Assembly (NCBI GenBank): GCA_937872985.1
Contig: CALMUW010000031.1
Span: forward strand, 1-38,099
DNA from: an uncultured Alphaproteobacteria bacterium
GTDB lineage: Bacteria > Pseudomonadota > Alphaproteobacteria > Rhizobiales > Aestuariivirgaceae
Reading direction: 5' to 3'
Length of the DNA stretch: 38,099 nt
The position numbers were made by a program, and so were the translations under genes. Positions 22,901 to 30,906 of the stretch are shown piece by piece. Position 1 is the first letter of the stretch; each line of letters begins with the position of its first letter. The notes below the pieces were generated by a model. It was not told the origin of the DNA, ran no database searches, and was given only the letters and a program-made list of their open reading frames with translations.

Positions 22901-24169
22901 TTACGGAGCGGCGGTAATCAGATGCTTGACGGCAGCCGTGTCGGCAAGCTCGCCATCGAAGCGGATCAGGCCAGCGATGCCGAGGTCCGGCCAGAAGCGT
23001 TCACGCATCACGCCGATGATCGGCGAGCCGACCTTGCGGACAAAATACTTGCCGAAGTCGCCAAACAGAACGACCTTTTTCCCAGCGGCAATCGAGTCCA
23101 TGTCGTCATTGATGCTATACTGGTAGCCCAGCAGAGTGCCGGGCTGGCCAGTCGTCACATCGCCCATCTGCCAGAGATAGTTGCCCTGGCCGTCCCTCAG
23201 CTTGCGGATTGCCGCCATGGTGGTATCGGCAAACATGAAGCGAGCCTTCGGAGAGCGACGATAAGCCGCGTTCACCGAGTGAAGAAGGTCGACAAGCTCA
23301 TCAGACGTAATCGCCGTGGCGGACACAGCGGTCTTGCCGAGGGAGGAAGCGGTGACAGCGCCATTCGGATCGCCAGAGCCATCGCCAGTTGTCAACTGAG
23401 CATTGGCAATGCGCCCGAGGCGTTCGCCGAGCAGATCGCCAAGGAGCATTTCGACATTGAACACAGAGTCCTGCGCGAGTTCCATCGAGAATCGCACAAA
23501 CTCAGTGTCATAGACGAAAGCGTCCAGTGACTTCTGGCCGAAGGTCACATCCGAACCACCGTCATCAGTCAGAGCCGTTCCTTCGGTGTGCTTGACAGCG
23601 GAAACGCCAGTGTCATCAACCGTAGGCAGCTTGATCGGGCTGCCGGAAGCGGTGTTCAAGACCGTGCAGATGGCTTCATCATACATCGGCCCCCAGTCTT
23701 TCATCGACTTGACAATGATGTTCGCAAGCTCAGTCGGAACGGTATAGCCACCGGCAGTGTTGGTCCCGGCAGTCTGGGCGCGAAACTCACCAGAGGATGC
23801 AACACCAGTGCGAAGAATGGAACGTTCCTCACTGGACAGCTCCGACACTTCGCCACCAAAGCGCAACATCTTGTGAAATGCGCTGCGGTAGCTCGGCTTC
23901 TCATCATCACCGTCAGAGCGGGCTTCGCCGTCGCCAAGCGCGGGGCGCTGCTTCTTGCGGGCTTCCTCGGCGCGCTTTTCAGCGTCCGCAACCTTCTGCT
24001 CGCGGGCAATAAGGCCTTCCAACTTGTCAAACTCGCCCATGATCTTGTCATGGCGGGCGTCAAGCTCAGCAGCGCGCGATTCATCGGTGTTGCTCTTGAT
24101 TTCGTTCAGGGCTTCGCGGGCGTCGTGGACGAGCTTTTCCCGCTTCTCGTTCAGTTCCTTGATGGACAT
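22901..24169 (-). CDS. Major capsid protein, HK97 fold
   Basis: The 422-residue protein has an N-terminal coiled-coil delta domain (about residues 1-110, KELNEKREKLVHDAREAL..., KRAEEARKKQR) that is normally removed by the prohead protease. The HK97 shell domain follows (TAGGYTVPTELANIIVKSMKDWGPMYD, YDTEFVRFSMELAQDS, RFMFADTTMAAIRKLRD and GDFGKYFVRKVG). The order protease then capsid is standard. It builds the icosahedral shell. Hairpins lie on both sides of the gene. Confidence 0.97.
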   Translation of the reverse strand: MSIKELNEKREKLVHDAREALNEIKSNTDESRAAELDARHDKIMGEFDKLEGLIAREQKVADAEKRAEEARKKQRPALGDGEARSDGDDEKPSYRSAFHKMLRFGGEVSELSSEERSILRTGVASSGEFRAQTAGTNTAGGYTVPTELANIIVKSMKDWGPMYDEAICTVLNTASGSPIKLPTVDDTGVSAVKHTEGTALTDDGGSDVTFGQKSLDAFVYDTEFVRFSMELAQDSVFNVEMLLGDLLGERLGRIANAQLTTGDGSGDPNGAVTASSLGKTAVSATAITSDELVDLLHSVNAAYRRSPKARFMFADTTMAAIRKLRDGQGNYLWQMGDVTTGQPGTLLGYQYSINDDMDSIAAGKKVVLFGDFGKYFVRKVGSPIIGVMRERFWPDLGIAGLIRFDGELADTAAVKHLITAAP

Positions 24170-24194
24170 TCAACTTCTCCTTATGTCCGGTCAA

Positions 24195-24219
24195 CAAAAA
24201 ACCCGCCGTAAAGGCGGGT
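24195..24219 (-). terminator. Rho-independent terminator between protease and capsid genes
   Basis: On the minus strand ACCCGCC, loop TTTAC, GGCGGGT is followed at once by a T6 run. The seven-base-pair GC stem plus U-tract is a classic terminator. Its place upstream of the capsid gene implies readthrough or an extra capsid promoter. It could also set the ratio of portal/protease message to capsid message. Confidence 0.75.
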
Positions 24220-24278
24220 CAGTGAATGGGCAGGAAGCGGGTGCTTGCCGTGCCTACCTCCGGCGAATACCGGGTGAA

Positions 24279-24878
24279 TTATGCGATGCCTCGAAACTTG
24301 GCCTCGGCTTCAGCCTTGCGTTGAATGCGGCGCAAAGCTGAATTGTGGTTTCTTTCACGCCTTGCAGCGTTGAATGAGCGCTTGGCAATGCCGACTGTCG
24401 TTGCGTCATAGGCAGGAAAAGCAACGGCTGAGACCTCATACAGGTCAACAGCCTCAATGGTCCTGACCGGAACGGCTCCGGTTTCGTCCCACGATTCCTT
24501 CCTAACCATGAACCCGAATGACATTCCGCTGATGTCGCCGCGCTTCACAAGCTCCTGCAAATCACGGCCATCCGTAGTGTCGGGAAGATCAATTTCAACC
24601 TTCAGGCCCTTCGCATCCTCACTCAGGCGGAGCGTCCCGGCAGAGCTGCGGCCAATGACGCGGCCCGTATCGTGGTCAATAAGCGCCCTGACATCGCCGG
24701 TAACAGCGGCGGCGAATGCGCCCGGCGCAATCACCTCAATGAACTTCCAGCCGCCGTCGCCTATCTCTGTGCGCACATTGAATACCGCAGCATAGCCTGA
24801 AATCGTCATGCCACCTTCTTCAGCGGCCCTGATTTCCTGCGCCCTCATGAAGGAGCGCTTTTCCCGTTCAAGGGTCAT
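24279..24878 (-). CDS. Prohead protease, HK97 family
   Basis: The 199-residue protein shows GYAAVFNVRTEIGDGGWKFIEVIAPGAF, ALIDHDTGRVIGR (catalytic His), DISGMSFGFMV (catalytic Ser) and YEVSAVAFPAYDATTVG (Glu and the family end). It cleaves the capsid delta domain and itself during maturation. The start at 24878 overlaps the portal stop by four bases; an ATG eleven codons further in (MRAQEIRAAEE) is an alternative. Confidence 0.95.
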   Translation of the reverse strand: MTLEREKRSFMRAQEIRAAEEGGMTISGYAAVFNVRTEIGDGGWKFIEVIAPGAFAAAVTGDVRALIDHDTGRVIGRSSAGTLRLSEDAKGLKVEIDLPDTTDGRDLQELVKRGDISGMSFGFMVRKESWDETGAVPVRTIEAVDLYEVSAVAFPAYDATTVGIAKRSFNAARRERNHNSALRRIQRKAEAEAKFRGIA

Positions 24879-26134
24879 GCGTTGCCCCTTCCATTCATAT
24901 CGTTGTTAAACCCTGTTGGCGTATCCACTTGGCCTCCAGCCTTATCCAGCGGAACAGTCGCCCCCTGAATGAACAGATCATCAGCCAAAGCGTTGTCATG
25001 CTTGGGACGATTCTCAAGGCGGCGAGCCTCGTTCGGAGTCATGATGCCGGACGTAACGCCTTGGGCAAGCGCGTCCATGCGTGTTTTGAAATCACCGCGC
25101 AGAAGCCCGCCCAAATTATGCTCAACAAAGCGGTTGTTGTTGAACCTGCCAAACAGTTTCAGATTCATTTCACCTTCAAGGGCTGTGGCCCACTGTGAAA
25201 CAAGGTGCTTCACAAGGTGCAAATCCTGCTGCTCCGCATTGGCCTTAACGCCATCTGCAAAATCTTGCAGAAACACCGGGGGCAACCCAAACACACGAGC
25301 AATCTCAATCACCTGAAAGCGCCGCGCTTCGGTCATCTGACCCTTTGCCGGATCAATGCCGACCGGCTTTAGCTCATGCCCTGACGGGATCGGGAAAATC
25401 GGCTTGTCGCTAGACTTTGCGGCCTCAACAGACCGGTAAACATCATCCATAGCGCGCTTGAGGGACGCCGTGTTAGCTGGCATTGGACCCGAAAGAACAA
25501 GCGGGGGAACGCCACCACCGGCAAAAAAATTGGCCCCGTAATCATTCATTGCAAGCGCGAGATTAACCGCCTTCGCTGCGAGCTTTACTGGTGCCCAGCT
25601 ACTGATCTGGTCATCCTTCAGAAGAAACGGAACGTCGATGACATCTTCTGCCGGATAGACGTTGTTGTTAAACGAATATGTCACATCGAACCCGGAACGC
25701 TTAACCGTCACGCCGCTTGCGGGCATTGGCCAAATGGCTTCAACACCACGGCTCGTGCGCTCAATCCATGCCAGCCCTCGCCCCTCGGTGAAGACCTGCC
25801 GCCAAAAATACTGACGGAACTTGAAGCTATCCATGTTCCCGTTCGGATTTTCATGGATGATCTTTTGGAGCTTGTCATTAAGGCGCTCTGAACCCGTCTC
25901 GCTGCTCTTGTAGGCATGAAGCGGAAGCGAGGCCAGGGTTCGGCTAAGGAACGTCACACAGCCTGCAAAGGCAGGAACAGACAGCGCAGACTCAACCGTC
26001 ACCGCAGGCAGGTTAGCTTTCGAGATACCGAAGAAAGACAGGATGTTATCAGAGCTGATGGCGACTGTCGGATTCTCAACACTGGCCCGCGCCTCTTTCG
26101 CACCGCGCGAGATGTTAAAGCCCATGATGTTCAT
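24875..26134 (-). CDS. Portal protein, HK97 family
   Basis: The 419-residue portal has SALSVPAFAGCVTFLSRTLASLPLHAY, the LNDKLQKIIHENPN segment with FKFRQYFWRQVFTEGRGLAWIER, the IEIARVFGLPPVFLQD core and EARRLENRPK toward the end. All are typical of HK97-type portals. It forms the dodecameric DNA channel at one vertex and docks the terminase. It overlaps the terminase stop by four bases. Confidence 0.96.
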   Translation of the reverse strand: MNIMGFNISRGAKEARASVENPTVAISSDNILSFFGISKANLPAVTVESALSVPAFAGCVTFLSRTLASLPLHAYKSSETGSERLNDKLQKIIHENPNGNMDSFKFRQYFWRQVFTEGRGLAWIERTSRGVEAIWPMPASGVTVKRSGFDVTYSFNNNVYPAEDVIDVPFLLKDDQISSWAPVKLAAKAVNLALAMNDYGANFFAGGGVPPLVLSGPMPANTASLKRAMDDVYRSVEAAKSSDKPIFPIPSGHELKPVGIDPAKGQMTEARRFQVIEIARVFGLPPVFLQDFADGVKANAEQQDLHLVKHLVSQWATALEGEMNLKLFGRFNNNRFVEHNLGGLLRGDFKTRMDALAQGVTSGIMTPNEARRLENRPKHDNALADDLFIQGATVPLDKAGGQVDTPTGFNNDMNGRGNA

Positions 26135-27696
26135 TGAGTCACCAGCGTGAAATTTGGGTCATCCCAGGGGGACAAGAATTGTTCTTCGGCCTTGCCATCA
26201 TCTTCAGCAGCGACGGCAGCAGCCATTGCAAGCGTGACTGCACCGTCAATGCGGCCACGCGATTTCGATTTCACCAACTTCCGATTGCCTGCCGGGTCAC
26301 TCAGTGTGGTAGCGTTGGCTATGCACATCGTCAGCACAGGGTTGTCGCCATGCGCGATTTCTTGCCTCAGAACCATTCCTTCCAGGGTCCGAAGCGCAGG
26401 ACTCATTGACTGGAATCCCTGCCCAAACTGAACAAATATTGCCGCATCGCCATCGACTTCCTCATCCGTAAACCCGGCCCTTATCAGGCATGGCCTCAAG
26501 TGCTTGAAGTTCCAGCGGTCGAAGGCAATCTTCCTGAAAGGCACCACTTGGTGCATTTCAAAAATGCGCGATGCAATCCAGTCATAGTCAACCGTTTTGC
26601 CCGGCGTTTTTTCAAGGTAGCCCTGCCTCTCCCATACGTCATATGGGACTCGGTCAGCCCTTGACTTTTCGGCCAGGCCATCAGCCGGGAGCCAGAATTT
26701 TTGTGCTACCTGCCAAGTGCTGCCCTTCTTCGCAATCATGGTCAGCGACGTAAGGTCTCGAACCTCGGAAAGGTCCAGCGCTGCATAAACAGCGCACCCC
26801 GAAAAGTCAGTGTCTGGAACCGCGCCACATGCCTTCCATACGCTCGCGCTCAGGAAAGGTGCATCGCCCGCTATGCGCTGGTTCAAATACAGCCAGCGAA
26901 ACGAGTTTTCCTCGGACGGAACCCGAAGTGCAATTTCAGCCCTGTCGGACAATTCCTTGCTCGAACGAAACGCTCCAAGCCCAGGATTAGCAGCTTCCCA
27001 CGCTGCTTTGTCCATGATGTCGCAATCGGACGGAGCCGAATAAACGTGACTCACAATGTGAGGGTCACGGCTCTTTGCGGCGTCATCAATCCAGACCGAA
27101 AATAGGTCAGCGTCAGTTGCCGCCTGCGTCGAGATGGCGATTAGGAGCGCATCGTCATATGCCCCCTGCGCCGTTGTGATGGCCTCCACAAATGCGTCTG
27201 ACGGACCCTTGACCTGACCAACTTCGTCGAGAATTGCCAGAACCGGCGATAAACCGTGCGCCGTCCCAGCCTCAGCCGAAATAGCCCGGTATTCAACATT
27301 CATCGCGAGACCGACTAACTCCTTCTTGGAGTCAACCGAATGGACAATCTTTGCCAGCTCCGGCGACAGGCGCACCATTTTCAGGGCAGCCTTGAACACA
27401 AGCGCCGCCTGCTCGCGTGAGCGAGCGCCAGAAATGATCTGCGAGTTAAGCCTCGCCTCTGGCCCAACAAGGTGAGCCAGCACAAGACAGGCAATCAGAA
27501 CAGTCTTGCCGTTCTTTCTCGCAATTGAGAGATACGCCCGCGACGTTCCGTGCGGGTTGTCATAGATTTCCCGGATGAACCGTTTCTGGAACTCGGAAAG
27601 TCTCAGCGGCTTTCCAACATGCTTACCTTCAGGGGCGCGGCAGTATTTGTGAATGAACGCGATGACCCTGCCACCACGGGTCTTAACCTCAGGCAT
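26131..27696 (-). CDS. Terminase large subunit
   Basis: The 521-residue packaging motor has an ATPase domain with a Walker A-like SIARKNGKT (about residues 56-64), Walker B LAILDEVG (near 165) and a coupling-motif region (LLIAISTQAA). The nuclease domain starts around 290 (AALDLSEVRDLTSL, first acidic residues) and ends with the DGAVTLAMA motif. It matches the HK97/phiC31-type terminase group that works with an HNH protein. It translocates and cuts concatemeric DNA. Confidence 0.96.
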   Translation of the reverse strand: MPEVKTRGGRVIAFIHKYCRAPEGKHVGKPLRLSEFQKRFIREIYDNPHGTSRAYLSIARKNGKTVLIACLVLAHLVGPEARLNSQIISGARSREQAALVFKAALKMVRLSPELAKIVHSVDSKKELVGLAMNVEYRAISAEAGTAHGLSPVLAILDEVGQVKGPSDAFVEAITTAQGAYDDALLIAISTQAATDADLFSVWIDDAAKSRDPHIVSHVYSAPSDCDIMDKAAWEAANPGLGAFRSSKELSDRAEIALRVPSEENSFRWLYLNQRIAGDAPFLSASVWKACGAVPDTDFSGCAVYAALDLSEVRDLTSLTMIAKKGSTWQVAQKFWLPADGLAEKSRADRVPYDVWERQGYLEKTPGKTVDYDWIASRIFEMHQVVPFRKIAFDRWNFKHLRPCLIRAGFTDEEVDGDAAIFVQFGQGFQSMSPALRTLEGMVLRQEIAHGDNPVLTMCIANATTLSDPAGNRKLVKSKSRGRIDGAVTLAMAAAVAAEDDGKAEEQFLSPWDDPNFTLVTQ

Positions 27697-27698
27697 TG

Positions 27699-28178
27699 CT
27701 AGTTTCTGGCAGCTATATCGCCGGGGCTGGCCAAAAGATCATCATCGAGCGGGTTGTTGGCCTCATGGCTTTTCGCCATCCCGCGCCGCTTTCCGATGTC
27801 TCGCGCGTCACCCCCTTGCGCGCGCGCGTGAAGGGACAGGCTCCGGCGAGCCGCTAGAATGTTGGTATAGTGCATCTGGATCGCCATCTTGCGAGGGTTG
27901 ATAACCGGCGTTCCCCTGTCCGACTTCAGTATCGTTCCTTCGGCGCGAAACTCGCGCTGCTCCCGCTCAAGGTCAGCCATCGTCCGCGCAAGCATCGCAG
28001 CAATTTCAAGCTGATGGGCAGTCCACTCGGACCGGGCGAACTCGGCAAGCACCGAGGCGAAGAACGGGAGATCGGACTCATCCAGCGGGACATTCGATGG
28101 CGGGGTAATTTCGCGCACCGCACCAGCCATAGCCTCAACAGCCCCGGCCTTACTGTCGATCCTGATCTTCCGGGTCAT
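27699..28178 (-). CDS. Terminase small subunit (probable)
   Basis: I chose the ATG at 28178 (MTRKIRIDSKAGAVEAM) over a start 20 codons upstream. The 159-residue helical protein has a P27-like pattern: WTAHQLEIAAMLARTMADLEREQREFR, then NPRKMAIQMHYTNILAARRSLSLHA. It lies directly before the large subunit. It should recognise the packaging site and regulate the motor. Support comes from context plus the P27-like pattern. Confidence 0.78.
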   Translation of the reverse strand: MTRKIRIDSKAGAVEAMAGAVREITPPSNVPLDESDLPFFASVLAEFARSEWTAHQLEIAAMLARTMADLEREQREFRAEGTILKSDRGTPVINPRKMAIQMHYTNILAARRSLSLHARAQGGDARDIGKRRGMAKSHEANNPLDDDLLASPGDIAARN

Positions 28179-28272
28179 TGGCAATTCTCGGGTTAGCGTT
28201 AAAGTTTGGGGACCGCACCGGTATGGAAGGTTGGGCACTAGGGTTATTTACCCACCCCCTGTGGGGTCCACC

Positions 28273-28617
28273 TCAAGCATTCCATGGATGGTTCTTGTCG
28301 ATAGGTGTCCCATTTACATCGCAGCCACGGGTTATTCCCGTCCGATCCCGTGACTGTTTGGAGGTGTCATGGCATGGCTTGCACAGGCACTGAAGGTTAT
28401 CCAGGCTCGTGAATAGCTCATAGTCGCCCTTGTGCGGCTTTATGTGGTCAGCGACGAGCCTTGACGTGTCGCTGTAGCTCTGCCCGCACATCATGCAGGT
28501 GAAGCGGTCTCGAAGTAGGCACTGCCACCTGAGGCCAAGTGGCTTTGAAGTCCAGATCGCCAGCCTATACCACGAGCGCCACGCTCTAGCCCCTGACGGG
28601 CGTGACGATCTGTGCAT
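28273..28617 (-). CDS. HNH endonuclease next to terminase
   Basis: I chose the ATG at 28617 (MHRSSRPSGARAWRSWYRLAIW) because AGGA lies eight bases upstream; longer starts (28677, 28758) lack such a site. The roughly 114-residue protein has the DNA-binding front WRSWY..WQCLLRDRFTCMMCG. The HNH core follows: CMMCG, LVADHIKPHKGD, LDNLQCLCKPCH. HNH proteins in this position assist cos cleavage by HK97-like terminases. It is the first gene of the late operon. Confidence 0.86.
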   Translation of the reverse strand: MHRSSRPSGARAWRSWYRLAIWTSKPLGLRWQCLLRDRFTCMMCGQSYSDTSRLVADHIKPHKGDYELFTSLDNLQCLCKPCHDTSKQSRDRTGITRGCDVNGTPIDKNHPWNA

Positions 28618-28696
28618 GTGATGTCCTGGTGTGGGGTCCGGCCACGGCAGAGCGCGCACAAACCGTGCGTGGCACATACTGCCTAACGGGAGGGGT

Positions 28697-28719
28697 TCAC
28701 GGCGGGGCTTTTGCCGTGA
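28697..28719 (-). other. Hairpin in the late leader
   Basis: A seven-base-pair inverted repeat (TCACGGC with GCCGTGA) and a nine-base loop lie in the roughly 180-nt leader between the late promoter and the HNH gene. There is no U-tract. It could be a leader structure or part of a packaging site. Confidence 0.4.
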
Positions 28720-28801
28720 CCGGATTGGATGGGGCGGAAGAACGGGGCGGCTTTCCATCCATGCCCCACAGGTTCAATTAGCCCACTCTCTATTTCTGCA
28801 A

Positions 28802-28829
28802 ATTATAGACTATTTTCGGAACAATGCAA
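28802..28829 (-). promoter_or_regulatory. Sigma70-type promoter for the leftward (late) operon
   Basis: On the minus strand TTGCAT, a 16-base spacer and a perfect TATAAT lie in an AT-rich segment, about 185 bases before the HNH start. This is the best core promoter seen upstream of the late genes. No activator is obvious. Confidence 0.65.
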
Positions 28830-28885
28830 GAACATTCCATTTGGACATTATTTAAAAAAAATCTGCGCCGGGGCCAAATCTCCTG

Positions 28886-28914
28886 TTGACACATAGGGCA
28901 TTATGCCCTACACA
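28886..28914 (+). promoter_or_regulatory. Promoter with a perfect palindromic operator
   Basis: TTGACA (28886-28891), a 17-base spacer and TACACA (28909-28914) form a promoter for the two plus-strand genes that follow. The spacer holds the perfect 17-base inverted repeat TAGGGCATTATGCCCTA (28894-28910), placed to block RNA polymerase. The HTH protein encoded at 29203-29427 is a likely ligand. Confidence 0.7.
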
Positions 28915-28963
28915 TGGATCATCAACAGGGCAATGGTGCCCGCCAGAAAATAGGGAGCGAAAA

Positions 28964-29206
28964 ATGTCTAGCTGTATTATCACAGGAAAATCCGAGACCT
29001 TCATTCTGCACGGCGAGGGGTTCACATCATTCCCAACCGACTTCGACATGATCGCGGATACCGTCACGGACAAGCTGCTTGAGGTCGATGATACTGGCAC
29101 CCTCTCGGAAGAGGACTTGATCGGCATCGGTGACAGGGCCTGCTGGACGGTGGTCAAAGATTGGCATGATCCGAATGCCGTCACTGTGGCCTTGGTGCGC
29201 GCATGA
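28964..29206 (+). CDS. Hypothetical protein, 80 residues, paired with an HTH gene
   Basis: The ATG at 28964 follows AGGGAG and begins MSSCIITGKSETFIL. The acidic 80-residue protein has a beta start and a helix (DFDMIADTVTDKLLE). The stop overlaps the HTH gene in ATGA. A small protein coupled to an HTH protein behind an autoregulated-looking promoter resembles a toxin-antitoxin or phage regulator pair. No family is recognised for this one. Confidence 0.65.
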   Translation: MSSCIITGKSETFILHGEGFTSFPTDFDMIADTVTDKLLEVDDTGTLSEEDLIGIGDRACWTVVKDWHDPNAVTVALVRA

Positions 29207-29427
29207 CCCCAGCCGAGTTCAAACAAGCCCGCCATGCTCTCGGCCTTAGTGCCAACGGCATGGCCCGTATGGTGCGCGTAGCATCTGGGCGCACTGTGCG
29301 CCGTTGGGAGGATGGCTCGCAGGACATACCGGGGCCGGTGCAGGTGCTCATCGAGGCGGCAATGAGCAGTCTTGCCGTGCGCCGGTATATGATGTTGACC
29401 GCTAAGTCACGCCGCCCGTCGATTTGA
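29203..29427 (+). CDS. Small XRE-like helix-turn-helix regulator
   Basis: The 74-residue protein (MTPAEFKQARHALGLSANGMARMVRVASGRTVRRWEDGSQDIPGPV) has an XRE/antitoxin-type HTH, including the RTVRRWEDG recognition helix and the IPGPV tail. This is common in small phage and MqsA/HigA-like regulators. It likely binds the palindrome upstream of its operon. The 3' end overlaps the convergent gene at 29407 by 21 bases. Confidence 0.82.
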   Translation: MTPAEFKQARHALGLSANGMARMVRVASGRTVRRWEDGSQDIPGPVQVLIEAAMSSLAVRRYMMLTAKSRRPSI

Positions 29428-29940
29428 GGCTGGAATCTCCCAATGGTCAGCCAGTCTCGTTAGCGCCGCCTCAAGCAGATCAATCCTCTGCGGTGGCTCA
29501 TCGGCAACGCACACCCTGCGCACCACACTTTCTGCCAACCAGCCCACCTCAACCAGGGCATAGCTCACCGCCTCCATGGCATCGGATACGCGCTCAATGG
29601 CCCTATTGTCAGGCTCGGGCGCGAGGCTGTTGCCACGGCCAGACTCAAGGCTGGACGCAGACACCGTGGCCCTTGGCAGACCCTTGAGCCGCGCGTAAGT
29701 GGCCGCAAGTTGCGAATATCGCGCCCCGGCCTCGTATTGGCGCTTGCTGATCTGAAATGTGAGCAACAGCCGCCCGAGTTCATAGCCCCATAGGGGGTCG
29801 GTTAATTTTTTCGCGTCCGTTGGCACCTCAACCATTTTAGTCCTTTGCGCTATGACCACGGCGCGAGCGTCCTCACGGCTGGACACAATGCGGCCATTGC
29901 TGCTACGGGGTCCGATCTTACGCTTACGTCCTCTTGCCAT
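29407..29940 (-). CDS. Conserved phage protein, 177 residues
   Basis: The protein has a basic N-terminus (MARGRKRKIGPRSSNGRI). The core LWGYELGRLLLTFQISKRQYEAGARYSQLAATYARLKGLP is typical of a family found downstream of replication genes in alphaproteobacterial phages. Predicted helices dominate. The role is unknown; a DNA-binding or terminase-related role is possible from the basic N-terminus and helical bundle, but this is not shown. It is the last gene of the minus-strand early operon. Confidence 0.7.
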   Translation of the reverse strand: MARGRKRKIGPRSSNGRIVSSREDARAVVIAQRTKMVEVPTDAKKLTDPLWGYELGRLLLTFQISKRQYEAGARYSQLAATYARLKGLPRATVSASSLESGRGNSLAPEPDNRAIERVSDAMEAVSYALVEVGWLAESVVRRVCVADEPPQRIDLLEAALTRLADHWEIPASNRRAA

Positions 29941-30906
29941 TTATGCCGCCAGCCCCTGTCTCTCAGGTGGAAATTCAGATGGGAAATACCAGCCGGTGCC
30001 GATGACCGCCTGCGTGGTGGGGTCTCGAATGGTGGTAGTGGGCAGGCTCCTGCCGTTGTGGCGCTCCCACGCCCGGAACGCTTCCGTCCCGGCCAGCACA
30101 GGAACTTGCACAACTGGCGGCGATGTTGATGTGCTGGCGAGCGTCTCCCATCGTCGGTATTTGAGATACCGGCAAGCATGAAGCGGTCGGTAGTCAGGCT
30201 TCTGTTTCCCGCACCACGCCACAAACGCGCTCAGAGCGTCACTGGCGGCTTTCTGGTCCTCGGGTGGTAGCGTGACCCATACTTCCCACGCTTCGGCCTT
30301 GGAGGTGCCTTCACGGCCCGGGAAACCGTCAAAGAACTTCTCGAACTCTGGGGTGTAGGCCGGTTTCCTCCTGAGTTTTGGTTTTGAATTTGGCGCGACC
30401 GAGGTTTCGGCGAGCGCCGAAACAACATCTCTCTCTTTCTTCTCTGTATCTGCCTCTGTATCTGTATCTGGGGACGTCACGTCACGGCGCGGTGACGTCA
30501 CGTCGGCGTCACGTGACGGTTCGGTGACGGTTTTTCCACGATGCTGATTGTAAACTCCACCTCCGATTGACCGCTTCCGCTCACGTAATGCAGCCTGGCG
30601 GACTTTGGACCCGTCTGACTGGAACTGACGCTCGCCCCACATGACCACACGGCTGGAATCCAATCTGCCCGCCGCCACAAGCCCATCCTCAATAGCGCGT
30701 ATGTCACTCTCATCCGTTCGGAGAAAGTAAGCGGTCTCGGCTGCATCAAATTCATATCTTCCAGCATCATCAGTCTCCGATGCACTCTCGAGAATTGCTC
30801 CCCATACCCAAAGAACTCGCTCTATGGGCTGCTTTGTCTTGACAGCAACGGCGACCAGCTTTGAATCGCGCATCATGCCGCCGTAATGCCTGAACCACCT
30901 GCTCAT
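29941..30906 (-). CDS. Replication initiator / replisome-organiser-like protein
   Basis: The 321-residue protein starts MSRWFRHYGGMMRDSKLVAV and continues with ERVLWVWGAILESASE..AAETAYFLR. This is the N-terminal winged-helix pattern of phage replisome organisers (O-protein or DnaD/DUF1376-like). A disordered, Asp/Ser/Thr-rich linker (about 125-170) is encoded by the iteron cluster. The C-terminal region (EFEKFFDGFPGREGTSKAEAWEVW..LPP) is the helicase-loader-interacting type of domain. As with lambda O, the origin appears to lie inside the gene. The family name is inferred. Confidence 0.75.
   Translation of the reverse strand: MSRWFRHYGGMMRDSKLVAVAVKTKQPIERVLWVWGAILESASETDDAGRYEFDAAETAYFLRTDESDIRAIEDGLVAAGRLDSSRVVMWGERQFQSDGSKVRQAALRERKRSIGGGVYNQHRGKTVTEPSRDADVTSPRRDVTSPDTDTEADTEKKERDVVSALAETSVAPNSKPKLRRKPAYTPEFEKFFDGFPGREGTSKAEAWEVWVTLPPEDQKAASDALSAFVAWCGKQKPDYRPLHACRYLKYRRWETLASTSTSPPVVQVPVLAGTEAFRAWERHNGRSLPTTTIRDPTTQAVIGTGWYFPSEFPPERQGLAA
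30438..30533. other. Candidate replication origin: CGTCAC/GTGACG iterons plus direct repeats
   Basis: Within about 60 bases (30474-30531) the hexamer CGTCAC occurs seven times counting both strands. The segment includes two perfect palindromes, GTGACGTCAC and CGTCACGTGACG. Immediately beside it (30441-30470) are direct repeats of TCTGTATC/TGCCTC type that are lower in GC. Dense iterons beside a lower-GC block inside an initiator gene match the lambdoid origin plan. Confidence 0.6.

Noticed and set aside
28560..28680. Cysteine-rich alternative frame (CATHGLCALC...) before the HNH core
   Set aside because: It has a stop three codons upstream and no start. It could be a frameshifted zinc finger but is more likely chance.
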